The notes: generated by a model not told the origin, from the letters alone. Shown: positions 1 through 13,081, counted from the first letter of the stretch. The stretch: 64,000 bases of DNA from Desmodus rotundus (GCF_022682495.2 NC_071389.1:100233951-100297950); one strand, 5' to 3'. Numbers and translations are program-made.

Positions 1-960
1 ACTGATATCACCATTCCTGTGCATAGCCCTCCATTCACACAGCAAAATCTTGGTCTTTTTGGAACTGATGAATTCTTGTGATCTCACCCTGACAACTTCT
101 TGAGATCCTGTCCTACCACAAAGATCCATGGACACCTAGAAGGTGGTGGCTGATGTCAGTGTACCATAAGACTATTGAAGAGTAGCCTTCCACCTAGCAC
201 AGGTTCTGTGTTTGAATCTGTATTAATCTGTACCACTCACCCTATTTGGTGACTCAAAGAGAATATTACCTCACACAAGTTGCATAGTACCACACACTCT
301 TTCAGTGACTGAGCCTAACAGGCAGCAAGCAGGTGAATGTAGGCTTAGGTGTATCTCAGGGTTCCTTATACCTTTGCTGACCTGCCCCCAAACTTGATGG
401 TGGTGGAAGTTGACATTGGTGCACAGGTTGGTCCTTCACACACACACCTGAGTTCAGCAGAGGCATGACAAACTGGATTACTTTGTAGCTCCAAATAGGT
501 TGCCCAGGGCCACTTACAGGCAGCATGTGATGTTGACCCCATAGCCAACACACCCAGGGGCCAGCTTCAGAGAACATCAGAGCAGGATCCAATTAGCTTC
601 ACAAATGTCATATCCAAAGGGAGATCTTTTCAGACACTAGACCTATTTGAGGCAAATTCTACTTTGTGTGGTCAGCACCTGCATAGTAGCTTGTACACTG
701 TGGTCAAGGACAGTCTTCAAAGTCATACAGTCTGAGTGTTGATCCCAGGCATAACAGGCCAATAACAATCAAGACGCAGTCACAATAGGAAGGCTCACAT
801 ACCCTATACTAGGGGCTTTCTAGACACACACAGCTCATGTGACCACAGAGACTGTGCCTCTGGATCCCACAGGGCACCTACTACATAATGGCACAATACC
901 AAGACTTAGAGACATTGCAGACCAACCAAAAACATAGAAACAAACACAAAGAGGCAGGCA
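1..960 (+). other. L1-A 5'UTR (partial)
   Basis: Gene-free stretch. About 720-960 matches the 5'UTR that precedes ORF1 in L1MA/L1MB-like elements: a mention-worthy landmark is the 'cacagggcacctactac' stretch near 870 and 'catagaaacaaacac' near 930. Bases 1-720 are most simply the rest of the same UTR, but I recognise them less clearly. No intact open frame or promoter is visible. Confidence 0.6.
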
Positions 961-962
961 AC

Positions 963-1728
963 ATGTATAAAAAAGGAACATGCCCCAATTTACCCGATAT
1001 AAAGTTTAAAAAATGATTATAAGGATGATCAAGAAACTCCACACAACCTACAACAGCAGGAGAAAGGAAACAGACACCATGAAACAAAACCAATCATAAA
1101 TGAAGAATAACTAGAAGGAATAATATGCTAAAGAATATACTAGAAGGAATAAATAGTATGTTAAACAAAGGATCAAATCAGTGATTTGGAAGACAAAGTA
1201 GTAGAAAACACCCAATCAGATCAGTAAAATAAAACAAGAATTTTTTAAAATTCTCATTTAGTTTAAGGGACTTTAGCACAGCATGAAGTGAAACATCTGC
1301 ATTACAGGGATACCAGAAAGAGAAGAAGGACAGCAATGAATAAAGAGCCTGTATGAAGAAATAATGGTTGAAAACTTTCCTAACCTGGTGAAGGAAAAAG
1401 ACACAAGTTCAGGAGGGCCAGAAATTCCCAAACAAAATCACCCAAACAGGCTCACACTAAGACACATCATAACTAAAATGACAAAGGTTAAAGACAAAGG
1501 GAGAAGCTTAAAAACACCAAGAGAAAGACAGAAACATTTCATGTGAGAAGGGATTAGTATGAAATATTTAAAATGATGAAAGGCAATGGCCTACAATCAT
1601 GACTACTTTACACAGTGAGGCTGTAATTTAAAATTGAAGAAAAAATAAAGACCTTCCCAGACAAGAAGGTAAAGGAGTTCATTGTCACTAAACCAGTAAT
1701 ATAAGAAATAGTAAAGGGTCTTCTTTAA
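963..1728 (+). pseudogene. L1-A ORF1 (RNA-binding protein), degenerate
   Basis: Remnant of the L1 ORF1 protein, the nucleic-acid chaperone that coats L1 RNA. The coiled-coil-coding part (about 1020-1250) is badly eroded. The best preserved part is 1364-1546, which reads VENFPNLVKEKDT and then LRHIITKMTKVKDK, matching the RRM and C-terminal domains of the better copies further along. The end is near 1728, after the usual phrase around 'ccagacaagaaggtaaaggag'. Frameshifts and stops separate the parts, so no protein is expected. Confidence 0.75.
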
Positions 1729-2909
1729 GAATAAGAAACAAAACAGAAAAACATGCTTATAAAGAATAAAGTGGCAATAAATACATATCTGTCAATACTC
1801 TAAATGTAAATGGCTTAAATGCTCCAATAAAGACATAGCATAGCTGAATGGGTAAGAAAACAAGACCTATATATATGTTGTCTATAAGAGATGAACCTCA
1901 GAATGAAAGATACACACAAACTAAAAGTAAGGGCATGGAAAAGATATTTCATGCAAATGGAAATGAAAAAAACAGTGGGGTAGCAATACCTATATCTGAT
2001 TAAATACACTTTGAAACAAAGGGTATATGAGAAACAAAGAAGGGGACTGCATAATGATAAAGGGAGCAATCCACTAAGAAGATATAATCCTTGTAAACAT
2101 TTATTCACCCAAAATAAGAGCACCTAAGTATATAAAGCAAATCTTGATTTATGAAGGGAAAGATCAATAGTTAGTAGAGTCATATTAGAGAATTTTAACA
2201 ATGCGTTGACATTAATAGACAGTACTTCTAGACAGAAAATTCAACAAGGGAACAATGGCTTTAAATAACACATTAGACAAGATGGATTTAACTGATATTT
2301 TCAGAGCATTTCTCTCCAAGACCAAAGAATATACATTCTTTTCAAGTGCACATAGAACACTTTCTAGGAAGGAATACACGTTAGGACATGAAACAAGTCT
2401 CAGTAAATTTAAGAAGATTGGAATCATATCAATCATCTTCTCTGAATATAATGGTATGAAACTAGAAATCAATCACAAGAAAAAAACCTGAAAAACACGC
2501 AAGTACATGGAGGCTGAATAACAAGTTGCTAAACAATGAATGGATTAATAACAATATCAAAGAAAAAAATCAAAAGGTACAAAAATGAGAACACAACTTA
2601 AAATCTATAGGACACGGCACATGCAGTCTTAAGAGGGAAATTCATAACATTACAGGCCCACCTCAAAAAACAAGAAAAATCTAAAATAAACAATCTCACT
2701 TTACACTTAAAGGAACTAGGGGAAAAAAAAGCCCAATGTGAGTAGAAGACAGTAAATAATAAACATCAGAGCAAAAATAAAAAATAGAGTCCAAAAAATA
2801 CAAATGATTGATGAAATCAAGAACTTATTCTTTGATAAGAAAAATAGGATTGATGAACCTTTAACCAGACTCCTCAAGAAAAAAAGAGAGAAAAGGCCCA
2901 AATAAAATT

Positions 2910-3124
2910 ATAAATAAAGACTGACAGTGACCAGAGGGAGGGTAGCAGGATAATGGTGAAGAGAAGAGGAACAGACTAGACAAAGAACATGTATGAATGA
3001 CCCATGTACATGGACAACAGTGTGGGAATTGTCTGTGGGAGCAGGGGCTGGGATGGGCAGAGGAAGGCAAAGGGGGGAAATTGGGACTACTATAACAGAA
3101 TAACAATAAAAATGATTTAACAAA
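2910..3124 (+). mobile_element. 5'-truncated L1 3' end inside L1-A
   Basis: A G-rich L1-type 3'UTR (about 2920-3095) followed by the 'aacagaataacaataaaaatg' tail with AATAAA, placed inside L1-A ORF2. About 90 bp of expected L1-A sequence is missing at the site, so a clear target-site duplication (TSD) is not visible and insertion may have come with a small deletion. Confidence 0.7.
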
Positions 3125-3671
3125 TTAAAAAATATTACCAACAATTATATGCCAACAAATTGGACAATAGGAATAAAATGCATTCCTAGAAACCTATAAT
3201 CTTCCAAAAGTGAATCAAGAAAAATCAGAAAATCTGAATAGACCAGTTACAACTAAAGAAATTAAAGCTGTAATCAAAAGCTCTCAACAAACAAATGTCT
3301 TGGACCAGATGGTTTTATAGTTAATTTTACCAAACATTCAAGAAGAATTAACACCTATCCTTCTCAAACCATCCTAAAAAATTCAAGAGGAAGGAGGACT
3401 CCAAAGCTCACTATACAAAGCCAGCATTATCCTAATTCCAAAACCAGATAAAGTCACTACAAAAAGAAAATTATAAGCCAATATTCCTGATGAAAGACAT
3501 GCAAATATCCTCAACACAATCTGAGCAGACTAAATTCAGCAATACACTAAAAAGATCACATACCAAGATGAAGCTGGATTTACTCTGGGGATGCAAGGAT
3601 GGTACAATATTCATAAATCAATATATCTGTTACACTACATAAACTAAATTAAGGATAAAAGTCATATGATC

Positions 3672-3960
3672 TCACTTATAAGTGGAAACTAATCAACAAA
3701 ACAAATAAGCAAAATAGAACCAGAGACTTGGAAACAAAAAACAAATGGTCGGTGACCAGAGAGGAGGAAGGTAACAGGGGAAAGAAGAGGAAGGGGCAAA
3801 CAAAGGAACACCAATAGAAGACTCATAGATGGTGAGTGGGGGTGGGGTTGACTGTGGGATTAGAGAAGTTGGGTAGGGTTGAGCAATGAGGAAAAGATAC
3901 AGGACAACTGTAACTGAACAAAAATAAATTAAAAATTAAAAAATTAAATTATTAAAAATA
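3672..3960 (+). mobile_element. 5'-truncated L1 3' end inside L1-A RT region
   Basis: Starts in the last codons of ORF2 (just after 'catatgatc'), then 3'UTR with G-rich runs at 3830-3880, then an A-rich AATAAA tail to 3960. It is flanked by GTCATATGATC at 3661-3671 and GTCATGATC at 3961-3969, read as a diverged target-site duplication. L1-A resumes at 3961 without loss. Confidence 0.8.
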
Positions 3961-4538
3961 GTCATGATCATATCACCAGATGCAAAAATAGCATTTGATA
4001 AAAATCTAGTACTCATTTATGATAAAAACTCTCAGCAAAGTGGGAATAGAGGGAACATACCTCAACATAATACAGGTTATATATAAGAAACCCACAGCAA
4101 AAAACAAACTCAATGGTCAAAAACAAGAATCATTTATTTTAAGATCAGTAACAAGTCAGGGATGTCTGCTTAATCACTCTTATTTAATATAGTACTGGAA
4201 GTCCTATCACCAACAATTAGAACAGAAAGAAAAGATCAAAATTTGAAAAGAAGAAGTACAATGGTCATTATTTGTGGATGACATGATACTGTATGTAGAA
4301 AATCCTAAAGACTTATCAGCTAGTACTGATAAATCAATTCAGGATACAGCTGAATCTATCAGGAATCTATCAGGATACAGATTAATATTTAAAAATGTTT
4401 CATTTTTATAAACCAATAATTAACTATCAAAAAATGAAACTAAGAAAACTATATTTTAATTGCATCAAAAATAGTATCTATTATACATTTAACCAAGGAT
4501 ATAAAATACCTTTACTTAGAATATTATAAGTTACTGAA

Positions 4539-6014
4539 TCAGCACCAGAAGGGCCCAATTGGCTTGTGGGTAGCAGGGGAACTGACTGAAAGTGGGGGAG
4601 ACCCAAGCAAGTGGCATTGTTCCCTCTCTCCTACATACAGTACCACAATGTAGCAAAGTGGGTTGCCCCACCCTGGCAATGCCTAAGGTTCCACTGCTTA
4701 CAATGTAACAAGTGCACCAAGACAAAGAAATATGGCCCAAGTGAAAGAATATATCAAAACTCCAGAAAAAGAACTAAGCAACATGGAGATGGACAACCTA
4801 TCAGATGCAGAGGTCAAAACACTGGCGATAAGGATGCTCACAGAAATGATTGGGTACTGATGCAAAGTAGAGGAAGAAGTGAAGGATATGCAAAGTGAAA
4901 TAAAGAAAAATATACAGGGAATCAAAAGTGAAGGGAAGGAAACTGGGGCACAAAACAATAATTTGGAACAGAAGGAAGAAATAAACATTCAACCAGAACA
5001 GAAATAAAAAAAATTAAAAATAATAATTCAAAAAAATGAGGAAAGGCTTTGGAACCTCCAGGACAACTTGAATCATTCCAGCGTCCGAATCATAGGGGTG
5101 CCAGAAGGAGAAGAGAAAGAGCAAGAAATTGAAAACTTATTTGAAAAAATAGTGAAGGAAAACTTCCCCAATCTGATGAAGGAAGTAGACTTCTAGGAAG
5201 TACAGGAAGCTCAGAGAGCCCCAAATAAATTGGACCAAAGGAAGAACACACAAAGACACATCATAATTAAGTTACCCAAGATTAAAGATAAAGAGAGAAT
5301 CTTAAAAGCAGCATGAGAAAAAGAGTTACCTACAAAGGAGTTCACATAAGACTATTGGCTGATTTCTCAAAAGAAACCTGAGAGGCAAGAAGACACTGGA
5401 AAGTAGTATTTGAGGCCATGAAAGGCAAGGACCTACATCCAAGATTACTCTAGCCAACAAATGATTGGATAGAGAATCTAGCCCAATGATTCTCTATCAT
5501 TTAGAATGGAAGGGCAGACGAGGTGCTTCCCAGATAAGGTCAAGTTAAAGGAGTTCATCATCACCAAGCTCTTATTATATGAAATGTTAAAGGGACTTAT
5601 CTAAAGAAAAAGAAGAAGATCAAAAGTATGAACAGTAAAATGACAACAAACTCACAACTATCAATAACTGAATGTAAAAAACAAAAACAAACTAAGCAAA
5701 CAACTAGAACAGTAACAGAATCACAAAAATGAAGATAATATGGAAGGTTTTCAGCAGGAAGGGGGAGAGAGGAGAATGGCTGAAAAGATACAGTGAATAA
5801 GAAGCATAATTGGTAGGTACAAATGAGACAAGGGGAGGTTAAGAATAGTATAGGAAATGAAAAAGACAAAGAACTTATATGTACAACCCATGGACATGAA
5901 TTAAGGTGGAGGGGGATGCTGGTAGGACAGGGTGGTACAGGGTGGAGAGGAGTAAAGGGGACAAAATAATGGGACAACTGTAATAGCATAATCAATAAAA
6001 TATACATTTAAAAA
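4539..6014 (+). mobile_element. HAL1-A: half-LINE (ORF1 only), 5'-truncated
   Basis: HAL1 elements carry an L1-like ORF1 and a 3'UTR but no ORF2, and depend on L1 proteins made in trans. This copy starts within the HAL1 5'UTR (compare the fuller HAL1-C on the minus strand at 42559-44418), has ORF1 at 4732-5602, and passes directly into a 3'UTR of about 400 bp that ends in 'caataaaatatac'. It sits in L1-A, which resumes at 6015. A short repeat (TTACTGAA at 4531, ATGCTGAA at 6015) is a plausible diverged TSD. Confidence 0.8.
4732..5602 (+). pseudogene. HAL1-A ORF1, degenerate
   Basis: The start codon at 4732 lies at the position homologous to the HAL1-C start. The frame reads MAQVKEYIKTPEKELSNMEM, then a TGA at about 4858 ends it early. 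A coiled-coil and RRM-type order follows: IIGVPEGEEKEQEIENLF at about 5088-5145, RTHKDTSX-type basic stretch, and the C-terminal domain at about 5280-5600. An in-frame amber codon at 5194-5196 occurs at the same place in HAL1-C. No protein is expected. Confidence 0.75.
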
Positions 6015-6634
6015 ATGCTGAAGAAAGAAAATGAAGAAGACACAAATAAGTGAAAGCATATACTGTGTTCATGGATAGATAGAATTAACATCATTAAATT
6101 ATCCACACTATTCAATCTATATATTCAATGAAATTTCTATCAAGATACCAATGATATATGACACATAACCAAAAGAAATGATTAAAAAATGTATATAAAG
6201 CCGCAAAAGGCCCGCAATGTCAACAGCAATCTTAAGAAAGAAAGACAAAGGTGGACGAATCATGCTACCTGATATAAAATATACTACAAGGCCAACTAAT
6301 CAAAAGAGCATGATACAGGTATAAGAACAGACATATAAATCAATGGAAAAATATAAAGAGCCCAGAAATAAACCCATGACGTTATGCTAAATTAATATTC
6401 GACAAAGGAGGCAAGGACATAAGAAGGGGGACCCTAAAAAATGAATTATCTTCTGTAGGGTGGGCCCCTTGTAGTACAGGTTTTCCCCAGTAGGTGAGTA
6501 TTCCAGGAAACCCTCAGTTACTAGCGTACCAGCTGACATTGTTGTGAGAGGCTGCATTCAGCTTCAGTTAATTTTTTTGAAGACTCTCACGCATTTGCAC
6601 ATTTCGTGATGGGTGATTTAAGAGTACACCTTCC

Positions 6635-6727
6635 TCTCTGGTTATATTTTGTTTCCTTTTTTCTTATATTGATAATGTTCCAGTTAAAGGTAATTGAATA
6701 ACAATAAAAATTAAGAAAAAAAAAAAA
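6635..6727 (+). mobile_element. Twin-primed L1 3' end (inverted 5' part plus sense tail)
   Basis: Bases 6635-6690 are the reverse complement of the L1 ORF2/3'UTR junction (the 'cctttaactggaac' to 'aaaatataaccaga' stretch). They join at about 6691 to the extreme sense 3' end 'taattgaataacaataaaaa' and an A run to 6727. Inversion of the 5' part with loss of the middle of the 3'UTR is the usual product of twin priming. It lies directly after the left copy of the block's TSD. Confidence 0.75.
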
Positions 6728-8393
6728 GGAGAGATCGGTCCAGAAGATGGTGGCGAGATAGGTGAGGGCAGAGTGCACTTTCCCTCAACACTAGTGAAAC
6801 ACCTAGCTGATCTGAGGAACAGAGCGAACAGCCAACGGTATTCCAGCATATATGAAGATTGGAGACCAAAGATAGAGGACATTGAAAGATCTGATGGTAA
6901 GAAGAGTGCTTAAGGACAGTAAGGTCCTGGGGACCAGCGCAGGGAACAGGGCGTCTGAAGCCCCTGCCCTGGCGCAGGGTCTGCTACAGGATTCTTGGGA
7001 GAGAGCCAGGCTGGGCTGTGTGAGCACCCAGGTGCTTGTTTGGACCAGGAGGCCTTGAATAGGAAGAATTTCTCAAAAAGAAAAAGAAAATAGAGGCACT
7101 CAGCAGTTAGTTAGAGAACTCTCCACAGTAGCCACTGCCTCTGGCGCCCCTCCCCCATCAGCCCCTGGATGGTGAACATGGGATAATCAGCCCCAGCTCT
7201 CACCTGATGCCCGGTTGCGCACACTCAGATTAGCGGACTGGGGGCCCACACCTGAAACCCCGGCGGGGCACCCACACCTGAAACCTCGGGTGGGTGCTCA
7301 CCAGGAGCAGAGGCTAGTTGCCCCATGCACAGGCCCAAGGCAGCAGACCCACCAGCTGCGCAACTCAGGCCCAGAGCAGCAGACCAGTTGGCCCAGCACA
7401 ACCCAGGCCCAAAGCAGCAGATCCACTGATCAACAGCCTGACTGCCTGCAAGGGACCACACATAAAAGGACTGGCTCTGAACAACTCCTGCCTAGCCCCT
7501 GTGCACAGAGCCCTGCAGGGCCTACTAGCTCTCGAGGACTAAGGCAGAACACCCAGCAGACGGGAGCTGCAGGGCTAGGGGAGACTGCATACCCAAGAAA
7601 GACTCGATCCAGTAGGGGGCTGAACTATATCCCAAGAGCACTAGCATCTAAGACAGCAAAGAGCAAGAAAGGGGAGTGTGAGTTGCCCCTAATTGGTGCA
7701 ACTCAAGGACAGCACAACTGGTGAACTAAAGTCCTAGTGGGGAGCAGAAGGACCCTCAGGAACTGGACTGAAGGCTGAACAGCAGCGAAGAGTGTGACTG
7801 GGTAACGGAGAAAAGTGAAACCAATCCTTCCAACCACCCCATCCAGTTTCACAGACAAGAACAGCAGAACGAACCTGACCAGTTTAAAGCCAGCAGAAGA
7901 CTTTTTTCTTCTTCTTTCTTCCTTTCTCCCTGAACTCCTTCTTCTTTTCTGTCCTTCTTTCTTTCTTTATTCCTTCTTCCTTCCATTCTTTACCTTTTTT
8001 ATTCCTTCTTCCTGCCTTCATTTATTTATTCTTTTGTTTTAATTTTTGTTAAAATTCCTTATTTTGCCTCCGATCTATCGTTATTCCTTCTTCCTTCCTT
8101 CCTTTCCCTTTCTAATCCCTTTTTCCCTCCTTCCCTTCTTTCTTTTTTCTACTTCATCCCTACTTTCTCTTTTCCCACAGGTGAGACAATAAAACCCGGA
8201 GTGCTGAAAAGACCACAATTAGACTGTGTTACACCCATAAACGTCAGCTCAAGACCACTGAGCACAGGAGATTAAGGAGACGGCACCACTGAATCCCACT
8301 GCCATTCTACCATAGAAGTTCATACCATAAACCCAAGGAGTCAGAATAGATCAATTTAAGAAGCAGAGGCTAAAAAGAAGAGTCTCACAAACA
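6728..8393 (+). promoter_or_regulatory. L1-B 5'UTR / internal promoter region
   Basis: Starts with a YY1-like AAGATGGTGGC at 6744-6754, the position where L1s carry the YY1 site that fixes the transcription start. A GC-rich part (6900-7560) holds two 'cacacctgaaacc' units (about 7246 and 7271) and three 'aggcccaragcagcagac'-like units (7333-7425). A pyrimidine tract follows (7900-8178), ending in CAG|GTGAGA at 8178-8186. An ACGTCA half-CRE lies near 8241. Promoter role is inferred from the family. Confidence 0.7.
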
Positions 8394-9326
8394 ATGGGAA
8401 GACAAAGTAACAATCCCCAAATGAAAGGAAAGAGGGAAGCCTCAGAAAGAATGCTAACTGAAAAAGAGGCAACTCAACTATCAGATGCTGAGTTCAAAGC
8501 AAAGGTTTATCAGGAAGCTCACTGAACTGACTGAGCTCACAAAGAACTACCAGAAACTACAAAGAAACTACAATGAACTCACTGCAAACTATATTAACAT
8601 AAAAGAGGAAATAGAAACTATCAACAAAGGTGAAGAGGAAATGAAGAATACAATTTCTGAATTGAAGAACACAGTAGAAGGAATGAAAAGCAGACTTGAT
8701 GAAGCAGAGGATCGGATCAGCAAGCTGGAAGACAAAGTAGAAAAAAACACCCAGAAAGAGCAAGAAAAGGAAAAGAGGCTCAGAAAGAATGAAGAGGTAA
8801 TAAGGGAAATGCAGGACAACATGAAACATAACAATATCCGTATAATAGGAATACCAGAAGGAGAAGAAGAAGAGCAAGGGATAGAAAACTTGTTAGAAAA
8901 AGTAATGATGGAAAATTTCTCTAATCTGCTGAGAGAAAAAGTCACCCAAATCCAGGAAACACAGAGAGTCCCAAGCAAGAGGAACCCAAAGAGACACACT
9001 GCAAGACACATCATAATTAAAAAGGCAAAATACCAAGACAAAGAGAGGATCTTAAAGGTAGCAAGGGAGAAACAGGAAGCAACATACAAGGGAGCACCAA
9101 TAAGGTTAGCAGCTGACTTCTCAATCAAAATGCTCCAAGCAGAAGAGAATGGCAAAAAATATTCCAAGTAATGAGAACTAGAGGCCTGCAACCAAGACTA
9201 TTTTACCCAGCAAGGCTCTCAATCAAGATAGAAGGCCAAATAAACAGTTTCCCAGACAAAAGATGTCTAAAAGAATACACTTCCACCAAACCAGCTCTCC
9301 AAGAGATGCTAAAGGGAATGCTTTAG
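8394..9326 (+). pseudogene. L1-B ORF1, two frameshifts
   Basis: ATG at 8394 begins MGRQSNNPQMKGK. A 1-nt insertion near 8505 moves translation out of frame to a stop near 8525. The remainder is long and open (8485-9171): coiled coil (ELKNTVEGMKSRLDEAEDRI), then the RRM (NIRIIGIPEGEEEEQGIENL) and the C-terminal domain (RHIIIKKAKYQDKERIL). A 1-nt deletion near 9138 makes a premature stop at 9171; the normal stop position is TAG at 9324-9326. Unlike L1-H and L1-K it keeps the base T at about 8716, so its coiled-coil frame is intact there. Confidence 0.85.
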
Positions 9327-9371
9327 GAAAGGAAAGAAAAGAGAAAGAGAGAGGAACACAGATATGAAAAA

Positions 9372-12300
9372 ATGGCAATGGCAATAACCTTAAACGTAAA
9401 TGGATTAAGTGCTCCAATCAAAAGACATACAATAGCTGAATGGATAAGAAAGCATGACCTACACATATGCTGCCTACAAGAGACCCATCTCAGGACAAAA
9501 GACTTACACAGACTGAAAGTGAAGGGCTAGAAACAAATTTTCCAAGTAAATGGACAGGAAAAAAAAGCAGGCATAGCAATACTCATATCAGACAAAATAG
9601 ACTTCCAAAGAAGGGACATAAAGAGAGACCCAGAAGGGCACTTCATAATACTCAAAGGAAGAATCCACCAAGTAGACACAAACATTGTAAATATATATGC
9701 ACCCAACATAGGAGCACCCAAATACATATGAAAATCTTGGAGGACTTCAAGAAAGATATTGACAGCAAAACAATTATAGTAGGGGACTTTAACACCCCAC
9801 TGTCAAAAATGGACAGGTCTTCCAAACAGAATATCAACAAGGATATTGTGTCACTTAACAATACCCTAGAGGAAATGGACTTAACTGATATATATAGAGC
9901 TTTTCATCCCAAAAAAGCAAAATACACATTCTTTTCAAGTGTACATGGAACATATTTAAAGATAGATCACAAGATAGGACAAAAAGCAAGCCTCAACAAA
10001 TTCAAGAAAATTGAAATCTTATCAACCATTTTCTCTGACCACAAGGGACTGAAACTAGAAACCAACCCCAAAGGAAAAAACCCAAAACACTCAAAATCAT
10101 GGATACTGAGTAGCATGCTATTAAACAATGAATGGGTCAAGAACGAGATCAGGAAAGAAATAAAAACCTTTCTGGAAACAAATGAAAATGAACTCACAAC
10201 AACCCAAAACCTATGGGACACAGCAAAGGCAGTCCTGAGAGGGAAGTTCATAGCAATACAGGCCTACCTTAAAAAGATGGAAACATTTCAAACAAACTAC
10301 CCAACACTATGGCTACAAGAACTGGAGGAACAACAACAAAGACAGCCCAGAGCAAGCAGAAGGAAGGAAATAACCAAGGTCAGAGCAGAGTTAAATGACA
10401 TAGAGAATAAAAGCACAATTCTAAGGATCAATGAATCCAGGAAATGGTTTTTTCAAAAGATAAACAGAATCGACAAGCCTTTAAGTAGGCTCATCAAGAA
10501 AAAAAGAGAGAGCATCCAAATAAACACCATTAAAAATGAAACAGGAGAGATTACAACTGATACCACAGAAATACAAAGGATTGTAAGAAATTACTACAAA
10601 GAACTGTATGCCAAGAAATTGGAAAACCTAGGTGAAATGGACACATTTCTAGAAAAATGTAACATTCCAAAACTGAATGAAGAAGAAGCAGAAAACCTGA
10701 AGAGACCAATAACAGCAGATGAAATTGAAGCAGTCATCCCAAAACTCCCGACACACAAAAGCCCTGGACCAGATGGTTTCACAGGAGATTTCTACAAAGC
10801 ATTTAAGGAAGAACTAATCCCTATCCTTCACACACTACTCGAAAAAATCCAAACTCATGGAAAACTGCCACACTCTTTTTATGAAGCCAGAATCATCCTA
10901 TTCCCAAAACCAATAAAGATACAACGAAGAAAGAAAACTTCAGGCCACTATCGCTGATGAACGTAGACACTAAAATTCTCAACGAAATATTGGCAAACTG
11001 CATCCAGCAATAAATTAAAATTATCATACACCATGACCAAGTGGGATTCTTCCCAGGGATGCAAGGATGGTACAATATTCACAAATCAATAAACATAATA
11101 CATCACGTCAACAACAGCAAAGACAAAAATCACATGATCATATCAATAGATGGAGAAAAAGCATTTGATAAGGTACAGCACCCATTTCTGATAAAAACAC
11201 TCAGGAAAGTGGGAAGAGAGGGAGTATTCCTCAACATAATAAAGGCCATATGAGGGACCTACAGCCAACATCATACTCAGTGGACAAAAACTTAGAGCTT
11301 TCCCACTAAGATCAGGAACAAGAAAAGGATGCCCTCTCTCATCACTCCTATTCAACATAGTATTGGAAGTCCTAGCTGCAGCAATCAGACAAGAAAAAGA
11401 AATAAAAGGCATCCAAACTGGAACGGAGGAAATGAAATAGTCACTGTTTGCAGATGACATGAGAGTGTACATGGGCAATCCTATAGACTCCACCAAAAAA
11501 CTATTTGACCTAATAAATGAATTTGGCAAAACAGCTGGACACAAAGTCAATACTGAGAAATCAAAGGCATTCCTGTATACCAACAACGAAACTGCAGAAA
11601 CAGAAATCAGGAAAAAAATCCCATTTGATATAGCAACAAGAAAATCAAGTACCTAGGAATAAACCTAACCAAGGAGGAAAAGACCTCTTCTCAGAAAACT
11701 ACACAACACTGTAGAAAGAAACTAAGGAAGACACAGACAAATGGAAGCATGTACCATGCTCATGGATTGGAAGAATTAACATCATCAAAATGGCCCTACT
11801 ATCCAAAGCAATTTATAGATTCAATGCAATCCCTCTAAAAGTACCCATGCCATATTTCACAGATACAGAACATACATTACAGAAACCTATATGGAACCAT
11901 AAATGACCCCGAATAGCTGCAGCAATTTTGAGAAAGAAGAACAAAGCAGGAGGGATCACAATACCTGATATCAAACTGTATTACAAGTCTTTACGGTCAA
12001 TTAATATTTGACAAAGGAGGCAGGATCATAAAATGGAGCGAAAATAGCCTCTTCAAGAAATGGTGTTGGGAGATATGGACAGCTACATGCAAAAAAATGA
12101 AACTCGATCACCAACTTACGCCATACACAAAAATAAACTCAAGATGGATAAAAGAATTAATTATAAGTCATAACACCATAAAAGTCCTCAAGGAAACATT
12201 GGCAGGAAAATCTCAGATATTCCACGCAGCAACATCCTCACAGACACATTTCCTAAAGCAAGGGACATAAAGGAAAGAATAAACAAAGGGGACCTCATCA

Positions 12301-13081
12301 AAATAAAAAGCTTCTGCACGGCTAAAGAAAACAGCACCAAATTACAAAGAGAACCCACAGTATGGGAAAATATATTTGCCAATGATACCGCAGACAAGGG
12401 CCTGATCTCCAAAATATATAAAGAACTCACACAACTCCACTCCAGGAAGACAAACAACCCAATTAAAAAATGGACAAAGGACTTGAACAGACACTTCTCC
12501 AAGGAAGACATACAGAGGGCCCAGAGACATATGAGAAGATGCTCAGCATCACTAGCCATCAGAGAGATGCAAATTAAAACCACAATGAGGTACCATCTCA
12601 CACCAGTCAGAGTGGCCAACATAAACAAATCAACAAACAAATGTTGGAGAGGATGCGGAGAAAAGGGAACCCTAGTGTCTGTTGGTTGGAATGCAGACTG
12701 GTGAGGCCACTGTGGAAAACAGTATGGAATTTCCTCAGAAAACTAAAAATGGAACTGCCTTTTGACCCAGCAATTCCGCTGCTGGGATTATACCCTAAGA
12801 ACCCTGAAACACCAATCCAAAAGAACCTATGCACCCCAATGTTCATACCAGCACAATTTACAATAGCCAAGTACTGGAAGCAACCTAAGTGGCCATCAGG
12901 AAATGAGTGGATCCCAAAACTATGGTATATTTACACAATGGAATTCTATGCAGCAGAGAGAAAGAAGGACCTTATACCCTTTGCAACAGCATGGATTGTA
13001 CTGGAGAGCATTATGCTAAGTGAAATAAGCCAGGCAGTGAGGGACAAATACCATATGATTTCACCTTTAACTGGAACATAA
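9372..13081 (+). pseudogene. L1-B ORF2, multiply disrupted
   Basis: Begins [13 protein letters not shown] at 9372. An in-frame TAG at 9528-9530 (Trp to stop) and a frameshift near 9728 break the endonuclease. The longest true ORF2 frame runs about 9728-10957, from the [15 protein letters not shown] box through SDHKGLKLE to [15 protein letters not shown] of the RT. The palm is visible at 11041-11253 ([25 protein letters not shown]) and FADDM near 11450. About 100 bp is missing near 11990. The C-terminal part (12641-13081) has a damaged Cys-His motif, with His replaced ([12 protein letters not shown]). Confidence 0.85.

Noticed and set aside
356..592. Minus-strand open frames in the first 600 bp
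   Set aside because: Short, with no domain, opposite to the L1-A direction and overlapping its 5'UTR. Expected by chance.
9467..9727. Apparent long N-terminal part of an open frame in L1-B continuing to 10957
   Set aside because: Before about 9728 this frame is out of phase with the endonuclease code. The Arg/Lys/Thr-rich translation is an artefact; only the part after 9728 is true ORF2 frame.
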